The position numbers and the translations under genes are program-made. 64,000 bases of DNA from Rikenellaceae bacterium (GTDB lineage: Bacteria > Bacteroidota > Bacteroidia > Bacteroidales > Rikenellaceae), in NCBI GenBank assembly GCA_015060105.1, contig SUZD01000002.1:1-64000 (forward strand). Reading direction: 5' to 3'. Positions within the stretch are counted from its first letter, which is position 1; each line of letters opens with the position of its first letter. Below, one piece after another: positions 10,226 through 21,473 of the stretch. The notes beneath the pieces were generated by a model that ran no database searches, was not told the DNA's origin, and saw only the letters and a program-made list of their open reading frames with translations.

Positions 10226-12523
10226 CTATGCAGCGCGAACTAACAATCGCAGCTCCTGCTCAACATAGTCTATATCAACCGTTTCGCCTTGCGAGATTTC
10301 GCCCGACACAATCATCTGCGCCAAAGGCTCCTCGATTCGTTCCAGGATTGTTCGTTTAAGCGAGCGAACTCCATAATCGGGCTGATAACCCCACAGCGCG
10401 AGTTGTCGTCGTGCGTCATTCGACAACTCAATGCGATAGCCCAAGCTTTCGGCTCGACGGCTCAACTGCGATAATTCCAAATCCACAATTGCCTCAATAT
10501 CCACCATCTGTAATGTATTGAATATCACCACATCATCTATACGATTGATAAATTCAGGTGCAAATGTTTCCATCAACGCTTTGCGATACTCCGACTCTGC
10601 TGTTACTCGATTGCGATTATTGGCAGATGTCACATAACCAACCGTTTGACTGCGACGCACCGCGTTAGCCGAGCCCACATTCGAAGTCATTATTATAATG
10701 GTGTTTTTAAAATCTACCTTGCGACCATTACCATCGGTTAACATTCCATCGTCCAACAACTGCAACATTAGATTATAGACCTCGCTATGCGCCTTCTCAA
10801 TCTCGTCGAAAAGTATCACAGAGTAGGGTTGTCGTCGCACGGCCTCGGTCAGTTGTCCACCCTCGCCATAACCAACATATCCGGGAGGAGAGCCAATCAA
10901 TCGTGATACATTATGTTGCTGACTATATTCACTCATATCGATACGAATTAACGCATCGGTGTTATCGAAAAATCGTCGTGCCAACTCCTTTGCCAAGTGT
11001 GTTTTACCAACCCCCGTAGGTCCGACAAACATAAAAACGCCTATCGGTTTATTGGGGTCTTTCAATCCTGAGCGACTTCGGAAAATCGCCTTAACAACCT
11101 TACCGACAGCCTCCGACTGTCCGATTACTACGCTTTCCAATTCGGAATTCATACCCACCAAACGCCCACGCTCACTTCGAGCCACGCGCTCAACAGGGAT
11201 ACCTGTAATCGAAGTTATCACACGCCCTATATCCTGCTTATCAACCACTCGACAATCCTCCGCTCCGAAAAGTTGTTGTCGCGCACCCGCTTCGTCCATT
11301 ACATCAATAGCCTTGTCGGGGAAATGACGATCGGCAATGTAGCGTTGAGTAAGTTCAACACACGCCACCAAAGCCTCATCGGTATAGCGCACCGAGTGAT
11401 GTTGTTCGTAGTGAACTTTTATGTTTTGCAGAATACGCAAGGTCTGTTCTGCGGTGGTAGGCTCAACCGTAATCTTCTGGAAACGGCGTTCCAACGCAGC
11501 ATCTCGTTCAATACTCTGTCGATATTCGTCAAAAGTTGTCGCACCAATACATTGCACTTCGCCTCGCGCCAATGCGGGTTTGAGAATATTGGCAGTATCA
11601 AGGCTTCCTTGTGTACTACCTGCACCAACAATGGTGTGTATCTCGTCAATAAATACAATAATATCCTTATTGCTACGCAACTCGTCGAGAATCACACTCA
11701 TACGCTCTTCAAACTCGCCACGATATTTGGTGCCGGCCACCAATGAGGCTACATCAAGCGACAAAACCCGTTTACCTTGCAATGAACGCGGAACAGTATT
11801 ATTGACAATGCGCAATGCCAAGCCTTCGACAATGGCACTCTTGCCGACACCCGCCTCACCGATTAGTACCGGGTTGTTCTTCTTGCGGCGACCCAACACC
11901 TGTATCAATCGCTCAATCTCGGCCTCACGTCCAATCACCACATCTATTTTGCCCCTACGAGCCACCTCTGTCAAATCAGTCGAGAAACGAGCCAGCACCG
12001 ACTCCTTTTTCTCGGAGCGTACCGAATCTGCAATATTTATGGGTAACGACGAGGTGCTGCCAAACAGACGAGGGTCACGAACAACCATAGTATCCTCGTC
12101 TTCGACAATACCAAACATTTTCTCCTCGATGGCCGATACCGTTATGCCATACATTTCGAGTACGCGCGATGATATAGTATGCTTGTCGTTCAGCACCATC
12201 AGTACGATGTGTGCCGTTGTCAGCGTTGCATCAACACCCGCAATCGCGTCGAGTATGTCCGATAAATTTGCGAAAAAAGTTCCACGCGATGGGGCATTAT
12301 GTTGTATGGTTGATTCTATTTCTCGCTCGATGCGACTCTTCATTCGATGTATCTCCCAATCTTTGAGAAGTGACGAGAGTATCGTTTCGGCACGACAACC
12401 TGCCGACGACAAAACACGAAGAAACAAACGGTCGCTGAGCCAATCAGTGTAGTTGTTGCGCTCGGCATCAAAAGCCATACGGCTGATGATACTACCAAGA
12501 GTGCGCGAGTGTTTTGCTTGCAT
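10226..12523 (-). CDS. ClpA/ClpC-type AAA+ ATPase
   Basis: Two Walker A sites ([30 protein letters not shown]), Clp N-domain. Confidence 0.92.
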   Translation of the reverse strand: MQAKHSRTLGSIISRMAFDAERNNYTDWLSDRLFLRVLSSAGCRAETILSSLLKDWEIHRMKSRIEREIESTIQHNAPSRGTFFANLSDILDAIAGVDATLTTAHIVLMVLNDKHTISSRVLEMYGITVSAIEEKMFGIVEDEDTMVVRDPRLFGSTSSLPINIADSVRSEKKESVLARFSTDLTEVARRGKIDVVIGREAEIERLIQVLGRRKKNNPVLIGEAGVGKSAIVEGLALRIVNNTVPRSLQGKRVLSLDVASLVAGTKYRGEFEERMSVILDELRSNKDIIVFIDEIHTIVGAGSTQGSLDTANILKPALARGEVQCIGATTFDEYRQSIERDAALERRFQKITVEPTTAEQTLRILQNIKVHYEQHHSVRYTDEALVACVELTQRYIADRHFPDKAIDVMDEAGARQQLFGAEDCRVVDKQDIGRVITSITGIPVERVARSERGRLVGMNSELESVVIGQSEAVGKVVKAIFRSRSGLKDPNKPIGVFMFVGPTGVGKTHLAKELARRFFDNTDALIRIDMSEYSQQHNVSRLIGSPPGYVGYGEGGQLTEAVRRQPYSVILFDEIEKAHSEVYNLMLQLLDDGMLTDGNGRKVDFKNTIIIMTSNVGSANAVRRSQTVGYVTSANNRNRVTAESEYRKALMETFAPEFINRIDDVVIFNTLQMVDIEAIVDLELSQLSRRAESLGYRIELSNDARRQLALWGYQPDYGVRSLKRTILERIEEPLAQMIVSGEISQGETVDIDYVEQELRLLVRAA

Positions 12524-12584
12524 ATAATAATCATTTTGGTTCGCCCATATAACGGCGCTACCGCAAACGATATTACATCACATT

Positions 12585-13088
12585 TTACTCGAAACTACGC
12601 TTGGGCCACTCTCCGAGCTCCATTTTGCGAGCCTCGCCGCCTTCAATCTCGAAACGCAAAGCCGTTCTAACTTGATGAAATCCATAGATACCCGCCGCAC
12701 CCGGATTGAGATACAACATATCAAAACGGCGGTCAAACATCACACGCAAAATATGTGAATGTCCTGCAATAAAAATATTGGGGCGAGCCAAACGAATGGC
12801 ATCGACTATTCTGGAATCGTAGTGATTGGGGTATCCTCCGACATGGGTCATCAAGACTCGACTGCCCTCGCACACGAAGTTCTGCGATGACGGCATCCAA
12901 TGGCGCAGATTGCCTCCATCGACATTGCCATAAACCGCAACCAGAGGTTTGAACGAAGCTATTTTCTTGTAGCACTCCTCGCTACCAAAATCGCCGGCGT
13001 GCCACACCTCATCGACATCTGCCAAAAACTCTTGGAGTACGGAATCAAAAAGTCCGTGCGTATCGGATATGAGCCCTATCTTTCTCAT
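12585..13088 (-). CDS. YfcE/MJ0936-type metallophosphoesterase
   Basis: GLISDTHGLF, HAGDFG, YGNVDGG, HVGG, GHSHI. Confidence 0.9.
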   Translation of the reverse strand: MRKIGLISDTHGLFDSVLQEFLADVDEVWHAGDFGSEECYKKIASFKPLVAVYGNVDGGNLRHWMPSSQNFVCEGSRVLMTHVGGYPNHYDSRIVDAIRLARPNIFIAGHSHILRVMFDRRFDMLYLNPGAAGIYGFHQVRTALRFEIEGGEARKMELGEWPKRSFE

Positions 13089-13150
13089 AGCGCAAATGTA
13101 GTGATAAAACTCTGTGGGGCAAAAAAAATCGAAAAAAGTATATTAAAATT

Positions 13151-13180
13151 TTGTTGTACCAAAAAAAGTTTATACTTTTG
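13151..13180 (+). promoter_or_regulatory. Promoter of tRNA-Lys
   Basis: TTG-N19-TACTTTTG directly upstream. Confidence 0.6.
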
Positions 13181-13196
13181 TGCCGTCTAAAACGAT

Positions 13197-13269
13197 GCTT
13201 CTTTAGCTCAGCTGGTAGAGCACGACACTCTTAATGTTGGGGTCCAGGGTTCGAGCCCCTGAGGAAGCA
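13197..13269 (+). tRNA. tRNA-Lys (anticodon CTT)
   Basis: Full cloverleaf: GCTTCTT/AGGAAGC acceptor, D stem GCTC/GAGC, anticodon stem CGACA/TGTTG, TTCGAGC T-loop; no encoded CCA. Confidence 0.95.
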
Positions 13270-13272
13270 CTG

Positions 13273-13302
13273 AAAAGGCAGTCCGTGTGGACTGCCTTTT
13301 TT
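13273..13302. terminator. Intrinsic terminator after tRNA-Lys
   Basis: AAAAGGCAGTCC-gtgt-GGACTGCCTTTTTT. Confidence 0.85.
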
Positions 13303-13310
13303 CATATTTG

Positions 13311-14819
13311 TTATTCAAAGATATTCATCTGCTCGTCGTATATCGGGCTTGCGATATTGAGGAAGTTGAGTACGCTATGAAAAACGTGGTAGTGACCAAC
13401 TTTGTCAAGCGGTTTAACCGTCTGCGCGCCCTCCGAAGTCCACACAACAAACGGGATATCAATCTGTTCGCGAGGAGCAAGGCTCATAGGAACACCGTGC
13501 ATATAGAGCCCATTCTCGCCAAGCGACTCTCCATGATCCGACACGAACAACATACAACTACGGTGCGATGGCACATCACGCAAAATCTCAATCACAGAGT
13601 GCAACAGATAGTCGGTATATAGAATCGTATTGTCATAGGCATTAACCAGTTCGCTATGGTCTGCCGCCGACACCTCGACCGCAGTACAAGCGGGAGTAAA
13701 CCGTTCAAACTCGGCTGGGTATTTTTTGAAATAGGTAGGGCCGTGACTTGTACTACAATGCAGCACAATTAACACTTTGTCCTTATCACTACCTTCAATT
13801 TCATCTTTCAGTCCTGCCAACAGCAGTTCATCGTATTTGCCATTCGCTTCGGGATAAAGCGATTGCAACTCTCTTGCTGTAAAGTATTTATCTATATGCA
13901 CAGGTGGCTCTCCCCAATTATATGAACGCCACACGACATCAACTCCCGCACGATTGAGGTAGTTGGGCAGTATCTCATACAAATCATTTGAGGGTTTATG
14001 GTCGAGTATCGCCTTTACGCCAGCGGTTGTATATGTTGCCGACGCCTCGGCACGAAGGGCGACGACACTATCTTGTCGGAGCAGCGGGTTGGTATCACGC
14101 TCATAGCCATATAGCGAGAAGTTTTGTTGTCGGGCGGACTCACCGATAACAAGCACGCAGACCTCTTTGTCGGTTGTTGCAATATGAGCATCAGGCAACA
14201 AAATCTCCTTACGATTCTTCTGCTGTTCCTGATTATAGTATCGCACAGTATTAACGACATAGGACCACGGCATCAATAGGCTGCCCAATTCGGTAGAATT
14301 ACGGTCTATCCACAACACATTCCGCATATTTCCCAGCACCACCAAGGCCACAACAGCCAATGCTACTCCCATATTCGCAAAGAAGCGTCGAATCGTACCA
14401 TAATCAACTTTGCGTACAAACAAATAAACACTGGGCACCACGCCAAGCAACAAAAAGTACCAAACGGCCGTCATCGAGAAGTATGCCGACGCCTCCGAGA
14501 AACGCGTATTAAACACATTTCCCATCATCTTGTCCGTTATCAACACATCATAGACGTCGATAAAGTAGAAACTGATTGCATTGGCCAGAAATGTAAATGC
14601 CAAAATACATTTACCCACAAGGCGACCTGCATACAACAGCAGATAATAGACAAAGAAGTTGCCTGCCAGCAGAAGCAAAGCGCTTCCACAACCCAGAAGC
14701 AAAGTATTAACCCCCTCTACATTCTCGAATACCAAGCGTAAAGCGGGAATGTGATAGGCCACCAGCGTAAACACGCTCAACACCAAACTAATGACGGTTA
14801 TATTGGTCTTTTTCTTCAT
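13311..14819 (-). CDS. Phosphoethanolamine transferase/sulfatase-type membrane protein (EptA-like)
   Basis: N-terminal TM helices; VLVIGESARQQNFSLYGYERDTNP, FVSDHGESLGENGLYMHG. Confidence 0.9.
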   Translation of the reverse strand: MKKKTNITVISLVLSVFTLVAYHIPALRLVFENVEGVNTLLLGCGSALLLLAGNFFVYYLLLYAGRLVGKCILAFTFLANAISFYFIDVYDVLITDKMMGNVFNTRFSEASAYFSMTAVWYFLLLGVVPSVYLFVRKVDYGTIRRFFANMGVALAVVALVVLGNMRNVLWIDRNSTELGSLLMPWSYVVNTVRYYNQEQQKNRKEILLPDAHIATTDKEVCVLVIGESARQQNFSLYGYERDTNPLLRQDSVVALRAEASATYTTAGVKAILDHKPSNDLYEILPNYLNRAGVDVVWRSYNWGEPPVHIDKYFTARELQSLYPEANGKYDELLLAGLKDEIEGSDKDKVLIVLHCSTSHGPTYFKKYPAEFERFTPACTAVEVSAADHSELVNAYDNTILYTDYLLHSVIEILRDVPSHRSCMLFVSDHGESLGENGLYMHGVPMSLAPREQIDIPFVVWTSEGAQTVKPLDKVGHYHVFHSVLNFLNIASPIYDEQMNIFE

Positions 14820-16033
14820 CGGGTAGATTTCTTTTTGCGAAAAACTTTGCACAGTAGCCACACATCGCCAACGAACAGCACAAGCAGCATCACATTAAAC
14901 AAAACCGACAACCACACATTTACTTTGTGTTGGGGAGCTGTAAATGGTGTTCGAGCCACCGAAGCATCATATCGGGCAAAGGGATTGGTATAAACAACCT
15001 CGCCATCGGGCAGATAGGCTGTAAAACGGGCATAGGTATCATCGGTGGCAAAGGTATAACTTGTACTGTCTGCGTCGGCAGCCTTATGGCAAACCCTATG
15101 GTCTTGCCCCCAAACTATTATACTATCGGCTTTTTGCGACAATGCAATATAAATCGTACTATCTTGCACTCCAATATTCGTAATATATGGCACACATTTA
15201 TTGCGAGCATACTTTACACTCCAATCGCCATTGCCATAGTTTGGCACGCGCATCGAATAGTAGCAACCATCACGCAATGTGGCAAGAATATCGCTATATT
15301 TTGCAGACGGGCAATCAAGAAAGTTGCAACGAATTGCAATAGCCGACGAGCGATCGGGAAAATGTAAACCGTCATTTGCCAAAGCAAAACTATAATGGCC
15401 CGCACTCAAAGCCCAATCCCAATACTCGTTTTCGGTACTCTTGCCACTATCAAGTTCCATTAACTCATACCCTTCGAGGCGTTCCATATCGCGTTTCGAA
15501 AGGAAATTTGTTCGGAGCGGGTGGTTTATCTGTATAATGTCGCTATCCGTACCCAAAACATTCAGTTGAAACTGTTTTTGCGAAGATAGCAAGGGTAGAA
15601 GATGGTCAAAATAGTTTACGCAAGGCGAGCCGAACACAAGTTTATGATATTTGAACAGATTATATCCGTGCTCATAAACATTAACTTGCAGTACAGAATC
15701 AAACGGGTGAGTGGTCAATTCGTTATGATTCGAGAAAGTTACTATATCGTAGTTTAGTTTCTCGTAGCACTCATACACCTCACTCGGCCACTTCTCACAC
15801 TCATTAAATATTCCCTCTACGCGAGTATGGGTATGGAAGTTGGCTCGTTTCCATACTGTGGTCGTATCGAAATTTCGATAGGGATTGAAAATATCGGGGC
15901 CACTGAATGGTTGGGGCTCGGCGAAATCATATATCGGGCTGACACTTGTGGCTATACACAACGCAAGCGCAATCAGCACCAATGAAACCGCTGTTTTCCA
16001 TAACACTCTCAATATGGTTTTTACGACTCTCAT
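14816..16033 (-). CDS. Membrane-anchored PHP-domain predicted phosphoesterase
   Basis: N-terminal TM, NFHTHTRVEG, FSNHNELTTH, INHPLR, C-terminal TM; 4-nt ATGA overlap with EptA-like gene. Confidence 0.75.
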   Translation of the reverse strand: MRVVKTILRVLWKTAVSLVLIALALCIATSVSPIYDFAEPQPFSGPDIFNPYRNFDTTTVWKRANFHTHTRVEGIFNECEKWPSEVYECYEKLNYDIVTFSNHNELTTHPFDSVLQVNVYEHGYNLFKYHKLVFGSPCVNYFDHLLPLLSSQKQFQLNVLGTDSDIIQINHPLRTNFLSKRDMERLEGYELMELDSGKSTENEYWDWALSAGHYSFALANDGLHFPDRSSAIAIRCNFLDCPSAKYSDILATLRDGCYYSMRVPNYGNGDWSVKYARNKCVPYITNIGVQDSTIYIALSQKADSIIVWGQDHRVCHKAADADSTSYTFATDDTYARFTAYLPDGEVVYTNPFARYDASVARTPFTAPQHKVNVWLSVLFNVMLLVLFVGDVWLLCKVFRKKKSTR

Positions 16034-16063
16034 TCTGCAAGGTTAATAATTTTTTGTCAAAAA

Positions 16064-16094
16064 GGGCTGTTCCAACACTCTTGTCGAACAGCCC
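16064..16094 (-). terminator. Terminator of uppS-bamA-ompH-ompH transcription unit
   Basis: GGGCTGTTC-N13-GAACAGCCC followed by TTTTTG on minus strand. Confidence 0.8.
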
Positions 16095-16117
16095 CTAATT
16101 ATCTGTTTGATTACGGA

Positions 16118-16657
16118 CTACAAACCGGCTTGCTCTGTTTGTGTAGGACGATCTACACAACCCAAAGTAGTACGAATCTCTTCGGTCACATCCTTAACAG
16201 CCTCCTCATCGAGATAGACAACTTGCTCGTTTTGGAATACAACCACATAACCGTTTGCTTTACACAGTTTGGTAATAGCCTCTTTGGCGCGAGCTACAAG
16301 GGGCTCCATCAACTCGGCCTCCACTTTGGCAAGCTCTTGTTGTGCCGATTGGTAGAACTCTTGCAAACGAGTATTAAGGTCTTGCATCTCTTTCTCTTTG
16401 AGTTGTTTTACCGCAGCCGACATAGTAGCACTGTTTTTCTCGTAGTCGTAGCGTTTATTATTCAACTCAACTTGAATATTCTCCAACAAATCTTGGTAGT
16501 CTTGTGCTGCTTTTTGGTATTTCAAATCAACCGAATCCATCTCGGGCATAGTAGCAATTACGCGCTCATAATCGATACGTGCAAACTTTTGCGCCGATAC
16601 ATTGGCTGCCGAAACAATAAACAAGCAGGCAAGTAAGAGTTTAATAGCTTTTTTCAT
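16118..16657 (-). CDS. OmpH/Skp periplasmic chaperone
   Basis: Signal peptide + coiled-coil QKFARIDYERVIATMPEMDS. Confidence 0.88.
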   Translation of the reverse strand: MKKAIKLLLACLFIVSAANVSAQKFARIDYERVIATMPEMDSVDLKYQKAAQDYQDLLENIQVELNNKRYDYEKNSATMSAAVKQLKEKEMQDLNTRLQEFYQSAQQELAKVEAELMEPLVARAKEAITKLCKANGYVVVFQNEQVVYLDEEAVKDVTEEIRTTLGCVDRPTQTEQAGL

Positions 16658-16661
16658 CTTT

Positions 16662-17183
16662 CTAGTTATTATTTACAATTTTAATGATTTCTTGGGTTTT
16701 GTCAGCCGAAGGTGCGTAGTACAATACGGTCGGGTTCGAAGCGATGTCAATAATCAAGCCCAAACCTTTGGCCGCAGCATACTCATCAATGATTTTGAAT
16801 ACTTTGTCCTGAATAGGTTTCAGTTTCTCGTCACGCATCTTCTCGATAGTGCCATTCTCGCCAAAGACTTGCTCTTGGAATTTGGTAATTTCCTCTTCAC
16901 GCGAGATGATTTTACGCTCGGCTGCGCTACGTTGCGAAGCCGAATACGAAGCCTTTACACTTTGATAAGTGTTATACTCTTTTTCGAGTTCGTCAAACGC
17001 TTGGTCAATTTGTTGTTGGTAGTTCTTGCTTTGACTCTCCAACTCTTTGACCGCTGTATTGTAACTTTCAATAGACTTGAATATTTTCTCGCTATCAACG
17101 ACAGCATAGTTTTGTGCATAAGCATTGCTTGCACAGATTGACAAAATAGCTACCACAAAGGCTGCAAACAGATTCTTTTTCAT
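16662..17183 (-). CDS. OmpH/Skp periplasmic chaperone (second copy)
   Basis: Signal peptide + QNYAVVDSEKIFKSIESYNTAVKELE coiled coil. Confidence 0.88.
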   Translation of the reverse strand: MKKNLFAAFVVAILSICASNAYAQNYAVVDSEKIFKSIESYNTAVKELESQSKNYQQQIDQAFDELEKEYNTYQSVKASYSASQRSAAERKIISREEEITKFQEQVFGENGTIEKMRDEKLKPIQDKVFKIIDEYAAAKGLGLIIDIASNPTVLYYAPSADKTQEIIKIVNNN

Positions 17184-17203
17184 AATTAGGTAGTTATATT
17201 AGG

Positions 17204-19738
17204 TTAAAATTCGGTTCCAATAGTGAAGTGGAATTGGCTTCCGCTTCGTTTTGTTGCTCCGGCAGGTGCGTCAAAGCCCCAACCCCAATCGACACCAAGC
17301 ATTCCGACGATAGGCAGATATACTCGAACACCGACACCCAATGAGCGTTTAACATTGAACGGGTCAAAGTTTTTCCACGAAGAGTATCCGTTACCTGCCT
17401 CGGCAAAAACCAAGCCGTAAATGGTTGAACGAGGTTGCAATAGGAAGGGGTAGCGCAACTCCAACGTGTATTTGGTATAACCACGAGCATAGTCATTCTT
17501 GGCTGTTGATTCGGCCGGCACCAATGCTCCATCGGTATAACCACGCAGACCAATCACATCGACACCATAAACACTATATCCTGTCAAACCATCACCACCA
17601 ATGGTGAAGCCCTCAAACGGCGACAACTTATTCTTATTATACGAGCCGAGGTAACCGAACTCCAAACGAGCCATCAATATCAACTTATTGGCAGGATCCA
17701 GCGGTGTGAACAATTTGCCTTTGAATTGCCATTTATGGTACTCAATCCAGCCATAACGCAGATTGTTGCTCATTGACTTATCCGAATAGTCACGTTTATC
17801 GAAGAGCGAGTAGGGAGGTGTTACCGCAACCGACAACGAGAAGTCCGAACCCGTACGAGGATAGATAGTCTGGTTTACAGAGCTACGACCCAATATCGCA
17901 CGGAAGCTAATGATATTGCTCGAACCATTCGACACGATAAAGCTTGTCCAATCCTTCAACATATAGCGTTGATACGACAACTCGGTATAGAGCGAGAAGT
18001 AGGGGTCGGGCCAACGCAGACGCTGACCAATACCTGCCGACACACCAAATGTACGGAAGTGGGCGTTGCCCTCCTGCCAAGCATAATAAGCATCGGTCTC
18101 GTCCGAATAGTATGCCGAGATTGAGAGCGAATTGGGGCGTTTACCACCCAACCAAGGCTCCGTAAAGCTCATCGAAATAGCCTTATAGTAGGTACCATTG
18201 GATTGTCCTTGAATACGGAGTTGTTGGTTTTGTCCTTGCGGATAGGGTCGCCAAGCGTCTTTCTTGAAGAACTTACGAAGCGACAAGTTATTGAGTTGCA
18301 CTCCAATCGAGCCGACAAACATACCGGCACCCCAACCACCCGAGATATCGACCTTATCACTTGCTTGCTCCTCCAATGGCCATGCAATATCCACCGAATT
18401 GGCAGTAACAGGTTGGGGAACAGGTTGAATACTCTCGGCGTTAAAGTGACCCATACTATTAAGACGGTAAACCGTCTCCATCAACAACGAGCGGTTATAC
18501 AAATCTCCGGGTTGTGTTACCAACTCACGACGAATAACCTCGTCATTCACACGGTTGTTACCCGAAATCTCGACATTATTGATTGTAAAGGGCTCTCCCT
18601 CAAAAATTTTGATTTCGAGGTCGATTGAGTCCTCGCCAACAATGGTTTCACTCGGGTCAATTTTCGCCATCAGATAACCATTGTTCTGATATAGCGAGTT
18701 TATGGTCGATTCGTCATCAATATTATCTTCCTTACCATAACCCAAACGCTTATACAAAGTCTTGCGGTCGTACAAATCGCCCGATTTAACACCCAACAAA
18801 GTCTTCAAATCGCGTGTATCATAAACACTATTACCGACCCAAGTGATATTACGGAAATAGTACTGATTACCCTCGTGTACTTTGACATACAAGCCAATAC
18901 GATTTTCCTTATCGGGAATAGGGTAGAGCGAGTCTGCCAAAATTGCGGCGTTACGATAACCCTTCGAGTTATAGAAGTCGAGCAAGTTCTCCTTATCCTC
19001 CTCAAACTCCTTCTCTTTGAACTTATTATTTTGGAAGAACAGAGGACTAACTTTATGTATTTTCTTAAAGGTACGAGCCAAACGCTTATCGGGGAATGCC
19101 TCATTGCCATCAAAAACAATCTCACCCACACGCACCTTTGTCTTGCGGTCAATTACAAACTTGATGTTTACGGCATTTTGAATAACATTGTCGTTCGAAA
19201 TGACAGTCGAGACCTCTACATTGCGGAAACCTTTATCGACATAGAAGTTACGAATGATATTCTCGCAATTATTGATAAGGTGTTCCGACAGTTCAACGCC
19301 TCGTTTCAGGTCTTGCAATTTCTCTTTCAAATCGCTGGTTTCGCCCTTACGCGCACCAACATACTCCCAACGATAAACTCTCGGGCGCTCCTGCAAAACG
19401 ATGTCAATATCGACAACATTGCCAGCTTGCGGGTGTGCAATAATCTGCACGTCCGAGAAGTAGCGCATGCTCCACAATTTATTGATAGCATTGGAAATTC
19501 GGGAACTCGGAATGGTAATACTGTCGCCGCGAGTAAAACCGACATTGGAGCGAATCACATTGGCGTCAAAGAATTTTACGCCTTTCACCTTAACATCTCC
19601 AATCACATATCGTTGTGACTTTTGATAGTCGGCCGTTGCGGTCACTTGTTGTTGAGAGAGTGTGTCGCTTGGTTGTTGGGCCGAAACATCAACCCACATC
19701 GACAGCATCATCACAACTAATAATATAAGGTATCTCAT
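17204..19738 (-). CDS. bamA: Outer membrane assembly factor BamA
   Basis: POTRA repeats and C-terminal barrel VGMLGVDWGWGFD...FHFTIGTEF; start taken at MRYLILLVVMML (signal peptide, preceded by AAAAGGAG); track start 19762 is the alternative. Confidence 0.92.
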   Translation of the reverse strand: MRYLILLVVMMLSMWVDVSAQQPSDTLSQQQVTATADYQKSQRYVIGDVKVKGVKFFDANVIRSNVGFTRGDSITIPSSRISNAINKLWSMRYFSDVQIIAHPQAGNVVDIDIVLQERPRVYRWEYVGARKGETSDLKEKLQDLKRGVELSEHLINNCENIIRNFYVDKGFRNVEVSTVISNDNVIQNAVNIKFVIDRKTKVRVGEIVFDGNEAFPDKRLARTFKKIHKVSPLFFQNNKFKEKEFEEDKENLLDFYNSKGYRNAAILADSLYPIPDKENRIGLYVKVHEGNQYYFRNITWVGNSVYDTRDLKTLLGVKSGDLYDRKTLYKRLGYGKEDNIDDESTINSLYQNNGYLMAKIDPSETIVGEDSIDLEIKIFEGEPFTINNVEISGNNRVNDEVIRRELVTQPGDLYNRSLLMETVYRLNSMGHFNAESIQPVPQPVTANSVDIAWPLEEQASDKVDISGGWGAGMFVGSIGVQLNNLSLRKFFKKDAWRPYPQGQNQQLRIQGQSNGTYYKAISMSFTEPWLGGKRPNSLSISAYYSDETDAYYAWQEGNAHFRTFGVSAGIGQRLRWPDPYFSLYTELSYQRYMLKDWTSFIVSNGSSNIISFRAILGRSSVNQTIYPRTGSDFSLSVAVTPPYSLFDKRDYSDKSMSNNLRYGWIEYHKWQFKGKLFTPLDPANKLILMARLEFGYLGSYNKNKLSPFEGFTIGGDGLTGYSVYGVDVIGLRGYTDGALVPAESTAKNDYARGYTKYTLELRYPFLLQPRSTIYGLVFAEAGNGYSSWKNFDPFNVKRSLGVGVRVYLPIVGMLGVDWGWGFDAPAGATKRSGSQFHFTIGTEF

Positions 19739-19754
19739 CACTCCTTTTACTCTT

Positions 19755-20474
19755 CTATTCATTATTCAACAAGCCAAAACGGCGATCACGCTTATTGTAC
19801 GCCTCTATCGCATTCACAAGTTGCGCCTCATCGAAATCGGGCCACAACACATCCATAAAATAGAGTTCACTATAAGATGCTTGCCACATCAAAAAGTTAC
19901 TCAAACGGCACTCTCCGCTTGTACGCACCACCAAATCAGGGTCGGGGATATCTGCCGTATATAGATTCTCCGTTATGGTTTGTTCTGTTATATCTTCTAC
20001 TTTCAAATCTCCCGCAACCACTCGCTCGGCAATCATACGCACAGCGCGAGTTATCTCGCTACGAGAACTATAATTAAACGCCAACAACAGCGTCAGGGTT
20101 TTGCCATCAGCTGTTTTGCGTTCAATATCATCGATACTTGCATTGACCTTCTCGGACAAAGCGCTACGGTCGCCAAGAATACGAACAGCAACACCTTGTT
20201 TGCACAACTCCGGAGTTTCGCTTGCTATACTACTACACATCAACTCCATAAGAGCGTTTACCTCCTCGGCGGGACGTCCCCAATTCTCGGTTGAGAATGT
20301 GTACAAAGTCAGATACTTAATGCCATACTTCGGACAAGCCTTTATGACTCGACGTACACTTTCTACGCCCTGCATATGGCCATAAACACGCTCCTTGCCA
20401 TGAGCTTTCGCCCAACGGCCATTGCCGTCCATGATGATAGCAATGTGTTGCGGTATTTTCTCAAACTTGGTCAC
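19755..20474 (-). CDS. uppS: Isoprenyl (undecaprenyl) diphosphate synthase
   Basis: PQHIAIIMDGNGRWAKA; GTG start at 20474 preferred because the track's TTG at 20498 overlaps a TATCTTTG promoter box. Confidence 0.9.
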   Translation of the reverse strand: MTKFEKIPQHIAIIMDGNGRWAKAHGKERVYGHMQGVESVRRVIKACPKYGIKYLTLYTFSTENWGRPAEEVNALMELMCSSIASETPELCKQGVAVRILGDRSALSEKVNASIDDIERKTADGKTLTLLLAFNYSSRSEITRAVRMIAERVVAGDLKVEDITEQTITENLYTADIPDPDLVVRTSGECRLSNFLMWQASYSELYFMDVLWPDFDEAQLVNAIEAYNKRDRRFGLLNNE

Positions 20475-20536
20475 TATTGTATCCGTATTAAGGCACAAAG
20501 ATAAACATAAAAAAATTATTACGATTGCAAAATCGA

Positions 20537-21421
20537 TTATTTTTCACGTGGATCGACTCCCCACATCATCTTATTACGTAACGTGTCGAAAAACGAAATA
20601 TTTTGAAACTTGGCTATAAATACTGTTTTTTTTGACTTTGCAACCCTAAAAGTTGCATTACTCGGCACCTGATAAATGCAGTTATCAAGAGTTACGGTCG
20701 CATTGGGTGATTGTGACGTGAGAGTAAACTGCAACTCGGTTGTATCGGGTACAACAAGCGGGCGCATAGACAAATTATGCGGTGCAATGGGCGACAATAC
20801 GAAGCAGTTGCAATCGGGTGCAATAATAGGGCCTCCGACACTCAATGAATAGGCGGTCGAACCGGAAGGAGTGGACAAAATGATACCATCGCCTGCATAG
20901 CGAGCCACCATCTGTTCGCCTGCAAATGTATCGACATATATCATACTTGTATCCTGTCGTTGTATCGAAAATTCGTTAAACGCATAGGGGAATGGCGGAC
21001 GAACAGGAAAATCGCCCGAGATTTCGAGCATCGAGCGCTTCTCGATAACGAAGTTTCCACCAACAATCTCTTCGAGTGCCTCCTCGATATTCAGCGTCGG
21101 AATACTTGACAAAAATCCGAGATGGCCACAATTAACACCCACCAACGGAATCTGATTACCGGCCAAACGTCGCACTGCTTCAAGGAATGTTCCATCGCCA
21201 CCATAGCTAACCATAATAGCGTCAGCAACATCGTCCAAAGGGGGTAATGTTGTAAATATAGACTCGTGCGGCAATACTATTCCGCACAACTTTTGCATCA
21301 ACTCGGCAAGTTCCGCATTTACCATAAGTTGCACGCCCAAACGCTCTGTAACTTCGACGATTTTACTGAGGTCTGCGGCTGTGTGAGAAGGCAGCGGACG
21401 CGAAAAAAAGTAGATTTTCAT
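20537..21421 (-). CDS. nadK: NAD kinase
   Basis: [14 protein letters not shown] (GGDG), [30 protein letters not shown]. Confidence 0.95.
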   Translation of the reverse strand: MKIYFFSRPLPSHTAADLSKIVEVTERLGVQLMVNAELAELMQKLCGIVLPHESIFTTLPPLDDVADAIMVSYGGDGTFLEAVRRLAGNQIPLVGVNCGHLGFLSSIPTLNIEEALEEIVGGNFVIEKRSMLEISGDFPVRPPFPYAFNEFSIQRQDTSMIYVDTFAGEQMVARYAGDGIILSTPSGSTAYSLSVGGPIIAPDCNCFVLSPIAPHNLSMRPLVVPDTTELQFTLTSQSPNATVTLDNCIYQVPSNATFRVAKSKKTVFIAKFQNISFFDTLRNKMMWGVDPREK

Positions 21422-21473
21422 TTCAATAACGAAAAATAGTGGTAACTTTACACCTGCAAATATACAAATTTAT

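Noticed and set aside
11421-12452. 343-aa plus-strand ORF
   Set aside because: Antisense to the ClpA/C ATPase; low-complexity Ser/Arg/Thr translation typical of shadow ORFs.
18875-19618. 247-aa plus-strand ORF
   Set aside because: Antisense to bamA POTRA region; shadow ORF.
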